Positions 24,801 through 32,974 of a stretch of DNA of 38,242 bases are shown in pieces. The notes beneath the pieces were generated by a model. It saw nothing but the letters and a program-made list of their open reading frames with translations, did no database searches and was not told where the DNA came from. Origin of the DNA: JAJFUG01 sp964386505 (GTDB taxonomy: Bacteria; Gemmatimonadota; Glassbacteria; GWA2-58-10); NCBI GenBank assembly GCA_964386505.1, contig CAYLSM010000013.1, positions 1 to 38,242 of the forward strand, given 5' to 3'. How positions within the stretch are numbered: position 1 is the first letter of the stretch; the number at the start of each line of letters is the position of its first letter. The position numbers and the translations under genes were made by a program.

Positions 24801-26327
24801 CTAACCTCGCAGATCAAGGTTGAACAGCGCGCCGTACTTGCGTTTGAGGTAGGCGAAAAACGGCTCCGGTCCCAACGGGGCGCCGGTCACCACCCGCACC
24901 AGCTCCGGTGCGCGGTGGCGCATGCCCTGGCTGTGGATGTTCTGTCGCAGCCAGTCGCGCAGAGGGGCGAAATCGCCGGCGGCAAGAGAACCCTCCAGGC
25001 CCGGCAGCTCACGCTCGGCCGCGGCGTAGAACTGGGCGGCGTAGAGGTTGCCCAGGCAGTAGGTTGGGAAATAACCGACGAGGCCGCTGGCCCAGTGGGT
25101 GTCCTGAAGGCAGCCCTCGGAGTCGGAATTGATGTTCAGGCCCAGCAGCTCATGGAAACGCGAGTTCCAGGCCGCGGGCAGATCGGCCACGCTCAGGTTG
25201 CCTTGCATCAGGGCGCGCTCCAGCTCGAAACGCAGCACGATATGCAGGTTGTAGCTCACCTCATCCGCCTCCACCCGGATGAACGAGCGCCGCACCCGGT
25301 TGACCGCGCGCAGGAACGCGTCCATCTCCACTCCCTCCAGACTGCCATGGAACACGCCTTTGGCCTTGGGAAGGAAATGGGTCCAGAAAGCCCGCGAGCG
25401 CCCAACCATATTCTCCCACATTCGCGACTGCGACTCGTGGATGGCCAGGGAGACCGCCTCGCCGCGCGGCAGGCCCCAATGTGCGCGCTCCAGACCCTGC
25501 TCATACAGGCCGTGCCCGGCCTCGTGCAGGATACCGAAAAAGGCTGGGGTGAAATTGCCACGCTCGAAACGGGTGGTGATTCGCACATCCCCCGGACCGA
25601 TCGTGGTGCAGAACGGGTGCACCACCTCATCCAGCCGGCCGGCGGAGAAATCGAAGCCCATGGCCGCGGCCGCCATCTCTCCAAAAATACGTTGGCGCTC
25701 TATCGGGTAATCCCCCTCCGGCAGGTCGGACGCCAGACGTTGTCCCGCCTCCTCGATCCGCTCGACCAGCGGGGGCAGGCTTGAGGCCAGGGCGGTGAAC
25801 ACGCGCTCCAGGTTGTCCTCGTTCTCGCCCGGCTCGTAATCCTGCAGCAGGGCCGTGTAGGGCGATTCACCCACCCCGTAGCAGGCGGCTTGTTCGCGCT
25901 TGAGGGCCACGATCCGCTCCAGGTGCGGGGCGAAACGCTTGAAATCGCCGCTGCGCCGGGCCTCGACCCAGTCGGCGTGGGCCAGGGCGGTGACCCGGGC
26001 CAGCTCCTCGACCAGGCGCTTGGGGAGCCGGCGGCGGCGTTCGAAGCGCAGACGTATCTCGCGCAGGTTGACTGCCCGGTCCGAAAGCGGGTCGCCCCCG
26101 GCCGCAGCCGACTCGCAGGCGGACAGCAGCTCACCGGTCTCCCCGGCAGTCAGGCGTTCGTGGGACAAGCGCGCGGTCAGTGCGAGCTGCTCGGCCCTGT
26201 GCTGGGCGCCCTGACGCGGCATGCCGGTTTCCTGGTCCCATTCCAGCAGGCAACTGATCGAATCCAGCAGCGAGGCCTCGCGGACAACTGTCAGCAGTTT
26301 TTCGTAATTCTTCTCGGCATCAGACAT
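24801..26327 (-). CDS. M32-family metallocarboxypeptidase (carboxypeptidase Taq type)
   Basis: A zinc-dependent enzyme removing C-terminal residues from peptides, cytoplasmic (no signal peptide). The frame is open to 26789, but the ATG at 26327 gives 508 residues, the usual M32 size, and starts at the family N-terminus (YEKLLTVVREASLLDSISCLLEWDQETGMP). All M32 signatures are present: HPFCTT (237-242), DVRITTRF, the zinc site HEAGH (His268, Glu269, His272), HESQSRMWEN with third ligand Glu298, IRVEADE and LQDTHWASGLVGYFPTY. AGGGA lies upstream of the start. It is the first gene of the set with the DUF6528-like and PfkB genes, and divergent from the photolyase across 108 bases. Confidence 0.95.
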   Translation of the reverse strand: MSDAEKNYEKLLTVVREASLLDSISCLLEWDQETGMPRQGAQHRAEQLALTARLSHERLTAGETGELLSACESAAAGGDPLSDRAVNLREIRLRFERRRRLPKRLVEELARVTALAHADWVEARRSGDFKRFAPHLERIVALKREQAACYGVGESPYTALLQDYEPGENEDNLERVFTALASSLPPLVERIEEAGQRLASDLPEGDYPIERQRIFGEMAAAAMGFDFSAGRLDEVVHPFCTTIGPGDVRITTRFERGNFTPAFFGILHEAGHGLYEQGLERAHWGLPRGEAVSLAIHESQSRMWENMVGRSRAFWTHFLPKAKGVFHGSLEGVEMDAFLRAVNRVRRSFIRVEADEVSYNLHIVLRFELERALMQGNLSVADLPAAWNSRFHELLGLNINSDSEGCLQDTHWASGLVGYFPTYCLGNLYAAQFYAAAERELPGLEGSLAAGDFAPLRDWLRQNIHSQGMRHRAPELVRVVTGAPLGPEPFFAYLKRKYGALFNLDLRG

Positions 26328-26404
26328 TACAGTGTCCCTGTTCAGGGTGTGAGGCGATTGTGGCGCAGAAGATAGCCGCGCACAGCCCGGTGCGCTTCTG
26401 TGTT

Positions 26405-26434
26405 TTGACAGACAGGCGCCTTCTGAGGTAATAT
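26405..26434 (+). promoter_or_regulatory. Promoter candidate for photolyase
   Basis: TTGACA (26405-26410), 18 bases, then TAATAT (26429-26434). If used, the transcript would start near 26441, past the ATG at 26436, and translation would have to begin at the ATG at 26478. Confidence 0.35.
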
Positions 26435-26435
26435 A

Positions 26436-27821
26436 ATGGCAGATGGTTCTGTCTTTCCACCAAAACCGGGTAATAAGATGGAAACTGAGCGCATTTTTCG
26501 CCTGAACCGTGCGCAGCCAGGACGCGGGCTGGTCCTGTACTGGATGAGCCGCGAGCAGCGCGCCGCGGATAACCACTCCCTGGCCGCGGCCCTCGAGCTG
26601 GCCTGTGAGCGGAAAGTGCCTTGCCACGTGGTTTTCTGCCTGACGCCCGCGTTCGCCGGGGCGGGCATTCGCCATTACTCTTTCATGTTGAATGGTCTGC
26701 GTCACACCGCCGGGGAACTCAACGCTCACGGCCTGCCGTTCCACCTGCTGGAGGGTGAGCCGGGAGCCGAGGTGCCGCGCCTGGCGCACGAGTTGGGCGC
26801 GGGCGCCGTACTCACCGATTTCGACCCGCTGAGGATCAAGCGTGCCTGGCAGGCCCGGGCGGCAGAAGCCTTAAGTGTCGAATTTCTGGAGATTGACAGC
26901 CACAATGTCGTGCCCTGCCGGTTCGTTTCGGATCATCAAGAGTGGAGCGCTTTCACCCTGCGGCGCAAAATCTCCCGCTGCCTGGACAGTTTCCTGCAAG
27001 AGCCTCCGCCGCTCCTGTCGCAGGACTGGACACGGACGGAGATCCCGGTCACGGATTGGGAGGGTGCGCTGGCCTGTCTGGCCCCGGACCGCTCGATCCC
27101 GCCGCTGGCTGAACCCAAGGCCGGGGCAGAGGCGGCGCGGCTCTGCCTGGAGCGTTTTATCCGGGAGCGTCTGCCGCGCTATCACCTGGCGCGCAACGAC
27201 CCAAACGCCGATGCACAGTCGGAGCTTTCACCCTATTTCCATTTCGGCCAGCTCGCCCCGTTGCGCGCGGCGCTGGAAGTGCAGCACTCGAGCGCTCCGG
27301 CCGCGGCGAAAGATGCCTTTCTGGAGGAGTTGATCGTGCGGCGCGAGCTGGCAGACAATTACTGCCATTTCAACCCTGACTACGACCGCTGGGAGGGCTT
27401 GCCAGACTGGGCGCGGCGCAGCCAGGACCAGCACCGCGCCGACATGCGAGAGTACCTGTACACTCCGGAAGAATTCGAAGCCGCCCGCACCCATGACTGT
27501 CTGTGGAACGCGGCCCAGTTGCAGATGGTAAAAACCGGCAAGATGCACGGGTTCTTGCGTATGTACTGGGCCAAGAAAATTCTGGAATGGAGCGAAAGCC
27601 CGGAGGCGGCGCAACAAACCGCGATCCGGCTCAACGACCGCTATTCGCTGGACGGCCGCGATCCGAACGGTTATGTTGGAGTGGCCTGGAGCGTGGGCGG
27701 CCTGCACGACCGTCCCTGGGGACGGCGGCCGGTGTTCGGGACGGTCCGCTACATGAGCCATGCCGGTTGCGCGCGTAAGTTCAATGTAGAGCGATTTGTG
27801 GATAGTATATATAATCTTTAA
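26436..27821 (+). CDS. phr: Class II deoxyribodipyrimidine (CPD) photolyase
   Basis: A light-driven FAD enzyme that splits cyclobutane pyrimidine dimers in DNA. The N-terminal Rossmann-like domain carries LVLYWMSREQRAADNHSL, the class II form of the YWMQRDQR motif. The C-terminal FAD domain shows YFHFGQLAPLRAAL, the FLEELIVRRELADNYC region, TGKMHGFLRMYWAKKILEW, and RDPNGYVGVAWS with HDRPWGRRPVFG. Two starts compete: ATG 26436 (461 residues, GAGG 7 bases upstream) and ATG 26478 (447 residues, weak SD, but the natural beginning of homology and compatible with the TTGACA promoter). The extra 14 residues (ADGSVFPPKPGNK) look non-conserved. It is followed after 26 bases by the antiporter gene. Confidence 0.95.
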   Translation: MADGSVFPPKPGNKMETERIFRLNRAQPGRGLVLYWMSREQRAADNHSLAAALELACERKVPCHVVFCLTPAFAGAGIRHYSFMLNGLRHTAGELNAHGLPFHLLEGEPGAEVPRLAHELGAGAVLTDFDPLRIKRAWQARAAEALSVEFLEIDSHNVVPCRFVSDHQEWSAFTLRRKISRCLDSFLQEPPPLLSQDWTRTEIPVTDWEGALACLAPDRSIPPLAEPKAGAEAARLCLERFIRERLPRYHLARNDPNADAQSELSPYFHFGQLAPLRAALEVQHSSAPAAAKDAFLEELIVRRELADNYCHFNPDYDRWEGLPDWARRSQDQHRADMREYLYTPEEFEAARTHDCLWNAAQLQMVKTGKMHGFLRMYWAKKILEWSESPEAAQQTAIRLNDRYSLDGRDPNGYVGVAWSVGGLHDRPWGRRPVFGTVRYMSHAGCARKFNVERFVDSIYNL

Positions 27822-27823
27822 TA
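27808..27823 (+). repeat. AT-rich 16-mer, copy 7
   Basis: TATATAATCTTTAATA. It overlaps the last photolyase codons and its TAA stop (27819-27821), so the C-terminal residues IYNL are encoded by the element. Confidence 0.55.
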
Positions 27824-27847
27824 TATAAGAAATGCAAAGGGACAAGT

Positions 27848-29533
27848 ATGGGCGCCTGGGAGACATTGCTCAGTCTGCTGATCCTGTTCGCCGCGGCCCT
27901 GGTGCTGGGCACCCTGGCCCAGGAGCTGCGCCAGAGTTCGATTGTGGGCTACCTGGCCGCCGGGATGCTGGTGGGTCCGCACGCTCTGGGCTGGGTGGGC
28001 GAGGCCGGAGCGGTGGAGTCCATCGCCGAGCTGGGTGTGGCTCTGCTGCTGTTTTCCATCGGGCTGGAGTTTTCGTTCAAGCGGCTGCTGGCTTTGGGTC
28101 CGGTGACATTTATCGGCGGGACAGCCCAGGTGGTGCTGACCGCAGCGGTTATGGCGCTGGTGGGGCGCTGGTGCGGATTGGGCTGGCCGGTAGCGGTGGC
28201 TCTGGGGGCGATGGCCTCTCTTTCCAGCACCGCCTGCGTGGTCCGTATCCTGATCGACAACGCCCAGATCGACAGCCTGTGGGGGCGCGGCTCGATCGGA
28301 GTTCTCCTGCTGCAGGATATTGCCGTGGTGCCTCTGGTTCTGCTGGTGGCGGCTCTGGGCGGCCAAAGTTCGCCGCAGCAGTCGCTGCTGCTGCTCGGAC
28401 GCACCGTGCTTCTGGGCGCGGCGATGTTCGCCGCGTTCTACGCGGTGGTCAACTATCTTGTCCCACGCTTACTGACGCGTGAAAGCTGGGCTCGTAACCG
28501 CGAACTGCCCGTGCTTCTTGCCATGGTCTCGGCCACCGGTTCGGCCTGGGCCGCGCATGCGGCTGGCCTCAGCCCCTCGTTCGGCGCGTTCCTGGCCGGG
28601 CTTCTGCTGGCTGGTTCGCCCTATGCCATGCAGATACGGGCTGACATCTCGCCTTTGCGTTCCCTGCTGGTGACCCTCTTTTTCGCCGGCATCGGCATGC
28701 TGGTCGATCCGGCCTGGGCAGTGCGCCATCCGCTGCTCATACTGGGCACCGCCGCCCTGGTGCTGACACTCAAGCCGCTGATCGTGCTGGCTGTGCTCAA
28801 ACCGCTGCGCTACAGCGCCGGGATCGGCCTCGCCACCGGCCTCTCGCTGGCCCAGGTGGGCGAGTTTTCTTTCGTGCTGGCCGGGATCGCCGCTGCAGGG
28901 GGGCTCCTCCAGCCGGACCTGTTCCGCCTGGTTATCTCGGTCACCGTGCTGACCCTGTTTGTCACTCCGTACCTGGTGCAGGCTGCGCCGGTGTTCTGCC
29001 GGGCGATCGAGGGCTTCGGCGGTCAGGCCAGGCTGGAATCTCAAACCGCCGGCACTGAGGGAGCGGACAGCCAGTCTGTCATGCCATCCCTTACCGGGCG
29101 GATCATCATAATCGGTTTCGGGCCGGCCGGGCAGCGCGTGGCCGAGGGCCTGTACACCCGTCACAAGGACGACCTGCTGATCCTGGACCTCAACCATCGC
29201 AACGAGAAGATCGCCTTGAGCTACGGCCTCAGATTCATGCTGGGGGATGCCCGACTGCGTGAGGTGCTGGAGCATGCCCATATCGCCCAGACCCGGGCCG
29301 TGATCGTGGCCCTGCCCGACCCGGAGACATGCCGCATGATCATCCACCTGACCCGGACCCTGTCGCCCTCGGCCCGCATTTTCGCCCGTGCGCGCTACCA
29401 TGTGGTGCAGTGGGACCTGCTGCTTTCCGGGGCGGAGGCTGTGGTGAGCGAGGAGGATCAGGTGGGTGAGCGTCTGGCCCAGGAGGTGCTGATCGCCCTG
29501 CATGGTGAGGACCTGCCAGTGGAAAGCGGTTAG
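27848..29533 (+). CDS. KefB/CPA2-type monovalent cation:proton antiporter with RCK domain
   Basis: A 561-residue inner-membrane protein exchanging K+ or Na+ for H+. Residues 1 to about 385 hold the Na+/H+-exchanger domain with some 12 hydrophobic segments, including QSSIVGYLAAGMLVGP, LLLFSIGLEFS, GAMASLSSTACVVRIL and LLLQDIAVVPLVLL, the family's central motifs. Residues about 418-535 form a TrkA-N/RCK Rossmann domain (IIIIGFGPAGQRVAEGL, ending at the LILDLNHRN strand) that in relatives binds NAD(H), nucleotides or glutathione to gate transport. There is no RCK_C domain, so it is shorter than YbaL- or KefC-type proteins. AAAGGGA precedes the start. The short gap to photolyase suggests co-transcription, perhaps a stress-response pairing. 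Confidence 0.93.
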   Translation: MGAWETLLSLLILFAAALVLGTLAQELRQSSIVGYLAAGMLVGPHALGWVGEAGAVESIAELGVALLLFSIGLEFSFKRLLALGPVTFIGGTAQVVLTAAVMALVGRWCGLGWPVAVALGAMASLSSTACVVRILIDNAQIDSLWGRGSIGVLLLQDIAVVPLVLLVAALGGQSSPQQSLLLLGRTVLLGAAMFAAFYAVVNYLVPRLLTRESWARNRELPVLLAMVSATGSAWAAHAAGLSPSFGAFLAGLLLAGSPYAMQIRADISPLRSLLVTLFFAGIGMLVDPAWAVRHPLLILGTAALVLTLKPLIVLAVLKPLRYSAGIGLATGLSLAQVGEFSFVLAGIAAAGGLLQPDLFRLVISVTVLTLFVTPYLVQAAPVFCRAIEGFGGQARLESQTAGTEGADSQSVMPSLTGRIIIIGFGPAGQRVAEGLYTRHKDDLLILDLNHRNEKIALSYGLRFMLGDARLREVLEHAHIAQTRAVIVALPDPETCRMIIHLTRTLSPSARIFARARYHVVQWDLLLSGAEAVVSEEDQVGERLAQEVLIALHGEDLPVESG

Positions 29534-29587
29534 CGTGGAGTGAAATAAAACGGGTACTGCGATAACGCAAGGCACTCATAGTTTGAT

Positions 29588-29603
29588 TATATAAATTAAA
29601 ATA
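29588..29603. repeat. AT-rich 16-mer, copy 8
   Basis: TATATAAATTAAAATA between convergent genes, directly beside the hairpin at 29606. On the minus strand it forms most of the terminator U tract. Confidence 0.5.
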
Positions 29604-29605
29604 AA

Positions 29606-29637
29606 AAGGGGCAGCCTGATTTACCAGGCGGCCCCTT
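29606..29637 (-). terminator. Terminator after the heparinase-like gene
   Basis: Stem AAGGGGC (29606-29612) with GCCCCTT (29631-29637), one mismatch, then GCCTG/CAGGC (29614-29618, 29625-29629) and a 6-base loop. On the minus strand it is followed by TTTATTTTAATTTATATAA. It may also stop the antiporter transcript from the other side. Confidence 0.7.
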
Positions 29638-29652
29638 CGTCAACAACGGTTG

Positions 29653-32019
29653 TTATTTCATCTGCCAGACTTTCATCCGCACCACAAACGCTGCAGCCTT
29701 TCGCTTGTTCAGGGTCGAGACAGTCAGGTGCCACTGGTCGGGGTACCCTGGCCCGGGATTCTCCGTGAACTTGTTATCCTGCGAAAAGCTGAGATCCGCC
29801 GGTTCCAGGAACTCGACACTCAGGCGGGCGCGGCCTTTTTTGACGGTCACGGTGCGGGTTTTCTCGTCAATATCCATCTTTTCGAGAGCGTGGAGCAGCC
29901 AGTCGAACCGCACCTCTTTGGGCGACTGGAGGTCATCAAGGATCAGGAACTCGTCCGGGCGGCGGTAGAACACCCGCCGCACGAACTTCTCAAGCCTTCC
30001 ACCATAGGCCGGGGTGGCATCCGCGGCGGCGTAGTCCAGCGAGCCGTCTGCGCCCGAGCCGAACGACCACTCGATAATCTTCCCGTTGGCGGTGCGGTCG
30101 CGGCCCGTGGTCTGGCCTTCACCGTCCACCAGCACCGAGTTGTGCGCCCGTGTCTGCCAGGTCCAGCCCTTGTGGTGCGGGTGGCCGTAGTGCGGATAAT
30201 ATCCGCTCTGGATAGCCAGAGCCTCGCCGAAACCCTGGATATAGAAAGAGTTCTGATCGGCGTAGGTGTGGCTCCAGGCCCCATGGGGCGAGCTTTTCAG
30301 CAGGAAATATATCTCCTGCGGGTCGGCCGGGTCCTGATGAAACGCGACCAGGCCGATATCCCGGAACACCCGGCAGCGCGAAAGGTCCGTGGGCGGAAGG
30401 GCAGCTACGTGGCCCGGCCCCTCATCCAGCCAGAGGAAGCTGAAAATCCCGCTCGGAACCTCGGTCTCGTTCACCGGAAGCTCCGCGGGCTGGCTCATTT
30501 CGGCGCGCCAGCGGAAATAGGGGTTGTCGAACAGCGAGGCCAGGTGGTAGAGGTTGAGCTTGTCCGCCGGCCAGTAGGCGCCGATCCCCGTGTCGCCGAA
30601 CGGCAGCATGGCCCCGAAATACGGGTAGCCGTAAACCTTGAACCAGCCGTTGTTCCGGTAGAACGGTTTTTTAAGGATATCCAGGCCCATGGCGCAGCGG
30701 AGCGCGTCCACCGACTGGAGCATGTAGTTGAAATACATCATCCAGTAGCTGGGGCCCTCCGAGTAGCCGCCATCGCGCCCGCCCCAGGGCGGGTAGAACG
30801 TGGTGACCATGGGCAGGACATAGGCCAGCCACTTGTCCGCCACGTCGGCCTCGCCGTGCAGTACTATGCCTGCCTGCGAGATGTAGTTGACCAGCCGGGT
30901 CTCGTGGCTGGCGAAGGGCTTGAGGTGGTAGGGCCGTTTCTGCCAGCGCTGGAAAGCCTGATCAGCGCGCAGGACCAGCATCGCGCGGATGCTGTCGCGC
31001 TCGGAGGGGGCGAGGCTGCCGTAGATCCAGTCCCAGGCGCGCGCGCCGTTCAGCAGGATCGGCATCGCCACCTCGTCGTTGTACTCCATGTTGCTGGAGC
31101 CGTCCGGGTCCCAGGTGGTCAGGTGCAGCAACCATTCGCGGGCGCGGTCGGCGTATTTGGCATCACCGGAGATGAGATAGCAGAATCCCAGGAAATCCAG
31201 GGTTTGGCCCATCTTGCGCGCCTGGTTGTAATATTCGCGCCAGAGGGCGTAATTGAACGGCCCGTCTGGAAAGCGCGGCGGCTCTTGCATCAGCGGTCTG
31301 GTGAGCAGCGAGTCGTCGGTGAAACGCTGAATACGCTCCCAGAGACGTTTGTGTGGTTCGGAGGAAACTATTAAACCTTTAATACTGTCCAACTGCTCGG
31401 CCCGGACCAGAAGGCGCGGGTGGCTGGCTGGAACGCGGGCCAATAGCTCGCTGACAGCCGGCACCCGGTACTCCAACGCCTCCGCGTCCACCGTGAACCG
31501 CCGTGATGCCGCAGGCGGAGTCAGGCTGCCGTCCGGCATTACGCAGCGCCAGCGCCAGAACCACTGGCCCGGCCCCAGGCCGAACGAGGGATGATAGAGC
31601 GGCAGCGTCAGCCCGGCCACAAGCCAGGAGCGGCTGCCCTGGGCCAGGAGCGGGTCCGCGCCCAGGGATGCTGGGATCAGGGAGCCCAGTCCGCGGACTT
31701 TGTCCAGAAGACCCGGGCTTTCCTGGAATTCCGGATCGCGTGAGACCTCGAACACAAAAGCGCGCGCGCTGTCCTCGGGCTGCCAGTTGAACCCCGGCGG
31801 GTCATTCAGCACGGTGTCGCCATCGGCAGGGGCCGGACGCAGCAGCTCGGGGTTGTAATCCGGTTCGGGACCAAGGTATTTGAATTCCCCCTGGGCCAGT
31901 TCCATCGATTTTCCTCCTCCGGAGGGTCCCGGAGCGCAGCCCCAGGCGGCCATAAGCCAGAGAACGATTGCCGAAGGCAGGATAAATTTCAGCAAACTGG
32001 TCGGGTCGGTTCTGTGCAT
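29653..32019 (-). CDS. Heparinase II/III-like polysaccharide lyase (DUF4962-type), exported
   Basis: The ATG at 32019 has GGGGGT 5 bases upstream; a GTG two codons earlier is less likely. This gives 788 residues with a lipoprotein-like signal (LMAAWGC; the Trp in the lipobox is unusual). Residues about 50-170 form a Fn3-like domain (PPGFNWQPEDSARAFVFEVS), followed by HPRLLVRAEQLDSIKGL and an (alpha/alpha) toroid typical of DUF4962/heparinase II. The C-terminal beta-sandwich carries SHTYADQNSFYI, AHNSVLVDGEGQ and YGGRLEKFVRRVFY, matching the heparinase II/III domain with candidate catalytic His and Tyr residues. It probably cleaves a uronate-containing polysaccharide. Bases 31369-31384 inside the gene match the AT-rich 16-mer. 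It is the last gene of the five-gene minus-strand set. Confidence 0.88.
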   Translation of the reverse strand: MHRTDPTSLLKFILPSAIVLWLMAAWGCAPGPSGGGKSMELAQGEFKYLGPEPDYNPELLRPAPADGDTVLNDPPGFNWQPEDSARAFVFEVSRDPEFQESPGLLDKVRGLGSLIPASLGADPLLAQGSRSWLVAGLTLPLYHPSFGLGPGQWFWRWRCVMPDGSLTPPAASRRFTVDAEALEYRVPAVSELLARVPASHPRLLVRAEQLDSIKGLIVSSEPHKRLWERIQRFTDDSLLTRPLMQEPPRFPDGPFNYALWREYYNQARKMGQTLDFLGFCYLISGDAKYADRAREWLLHLTTWDPDGSSNMEYNDEVAMPILLNGARAWDWIYGSLAPSERDSIRAMLVLRADQAFQRWQKRPYHLKPFASHETRLVNYISQAGIVLHGEADVADKWLAYVLPMVTTFYPPWGGRDGGYSEGPSYWMMYFNYMLQSVDALRCAMGLDILKKPFYRNNGWFKVYGYPYFGAMLPFGDTGIGAYWPADKLNLYHLASLFDNPYFRWRAEMSQPAELPVNETEVPSGIFSFLWLDEGPGHVAALPPTDLSRCRVFRDIGLVAFHQDPADPQEIYFLLKSSPHGAWSHTYADQNSFYIQGFGEALAIQSGYYPHYGHPHHKGWTWQTRAHNSVLVDGEGQTTGRDRTANGKIIEWSFGSGADGSLDYAAADATPAYGGRLEKFVRRVFYRRPDEFLILDDLQSPKEVRFDWLLHALEKMDIDEKTRTVTVKKGRARLSVEFLEPADLSFSQDNKFTENPGPGYPDQWHLTVSTLNKRKAAAFVVRMKVWQMK
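31369..31384 (-). repeat. AT-rich 16-mer, copy 9 (inside a gene)
   Basis: TATTAAACCTTTAATA, a perfect palindrome with 7-base arms around CC. It is the only full-consensus copy lying wholly within a coding region and encodes part of the SIKGLI segment of the heparinase-like protein. Confidence 0.5.
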
Positions 32020-32071
32020 CGTCACCCCCGGTTGTCGTTCGCGTTCTGAAACAGCGGGTCGGTTATTACAT

Positions 32072-32941
32072 TCAGTTGTGGGCAGCCAAGCGGCCTGGAG
32101 TCACCTCGACCATAATCAGGCCCTCGTGGTTCCAGGGCCCCTGGCAGAGTGAGAGTCCGTTCGCTCCGGCGGCTGTGCTCAGGCCCTCGTAGGTCCAGCC
32201 GGTCCACGGCCCGTGCGAGATTGTCCCGACCACATTGGGACCGAAAACCGGCGCGCCGAGCGTGTGCGCAGCCCTCTGCACGGTCTGCACCAGCGAGAAC
32301 GAGTGCTCGGGCCACTCCTCTTTCTTTGCCGCCCAGCCGTAGGGGATATACACCAGGTCGGGTTTGGCAGCGGCAAGGTTTCTCAGCAGATTATCCCGGA
32401 AGCTGTCGGCGCAGATCAGGATCCCCACCCGGCCGAACGGGGTCTCGCACACGGAGACCTCAGTCGAATCGCCCGGCGTGTAGGGCGGGTCCATCAGCCA
32501 GGAGAGAAGGTTGATCTTGCGGTGCTTCAGGCGCAGCGCACCGGTGTTGTCGATCAGGACCGCGCTGTCGTAAAGCCGCCCGTCCTCTTTCTCGCACAAC
32601 CCGATCCCGATCCAGAGCGAGTGCTCGCGCGCCAGGGCGCAGACCCGGTCCGCGAAAGGCCCGGGAATGGACCCGGCCAGAGCGTGCGCCTCCGGGTTTA
32701 CCCAACCCAGGTCGGCGGTCTCAGGAAACAGCACGATCCTCGCCCCGGCGCTGTCGGCCTGGGCCACCAGTGTGGCGATACGGGCGAAATTGCCCTCCAG
32801 GTCCGAATCGGTGCAGCGTAACTGCGCCAGGGCGATTTTCACGGGTTCAAACGGCATCGCTGTCTCCGGGAACGACCACGCCGCCAGGAGGAACAGGGGC
32901 AGAAAAGCTCGGGCTGCGCTTGGCACGGTCCCTCCATTCAT
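32072..32941 (-). CDS. Exported carbon-nitrogen hydrolase (nitrilase superfamily)
   Basis: The fold and catalytic triad of the nitrilase/amidase superfamily are complete: Glu74 in LFPETADLGW, Lys142 in LKHRKINLL and Cys177 in ILICADSF (numbering from ATG 32941, 289 residues). Such enzymes hydrolyse amides, carbamoyl groups or nitriles. The unusual part is the N-terminus: RAFLPLFLLAAWSF before the first domain strand VKIALAQLRC reads as a signal peptide, pointing to export, whereas most relatives are cytosolic. The start is ambiguous: the GTG at 32926 has a strong GGAGGG just upstream and would give a shorter, cleaner signal peptide. It sits between the alpha/beta hydrolase and heparinase-like genes (33- and 52-base gaps) and may remove amide substituents from the same substrate; inference only. 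Confidence 0.85.
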   Translation of the reverse strand: MNGGTVPSAARAFLPLFLLAAWSFPETAMPFEPVKIALAQLRCTDSDLEGNFARIATLVAQADSAGARIVLFPETADLGWVNPEAHALAGSIPGPFADRVCALAREHSLWIGIGLCEKEDGRLYDSAVLIDNTGALRLKHRKINLLSWLMDPPYTPGDSTEVSVCETPFGRVGILICADSFRDNLLRNLAAAKPDLVYIPYGWAAKKEEWPEHSFSLVQTVQRAAHTLGAPVFGPNVVGTISHGPWTGWTYEGLSTAAGANGLSLCQGPWNHEGLIMVEVTPGRLAAHN

Positions 32942-32958
32942 TGTCAAAGGCAATAATA

Positions 32959-32974
32959 TATTAAAATTATAATA
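32959..32974 (-). repeat. AT-rich 16-mer, copy 10
   Basis: TATTAAAATTATAATA as written on the plus strand. On the minus strand it directly abuts the TGA stop at 32975-32977. It differs from copies 2 and 6 at one position. Confidence 0.65.

Noticed and set aside
26405..26437. TTGACA with TATAAT (26432-26437) as the photolyase promoter
   Set aside because: The spacer would be 21 bases, too long for sigma70; the TAATAT alternative with 18 bases was listed at low confidence instead.
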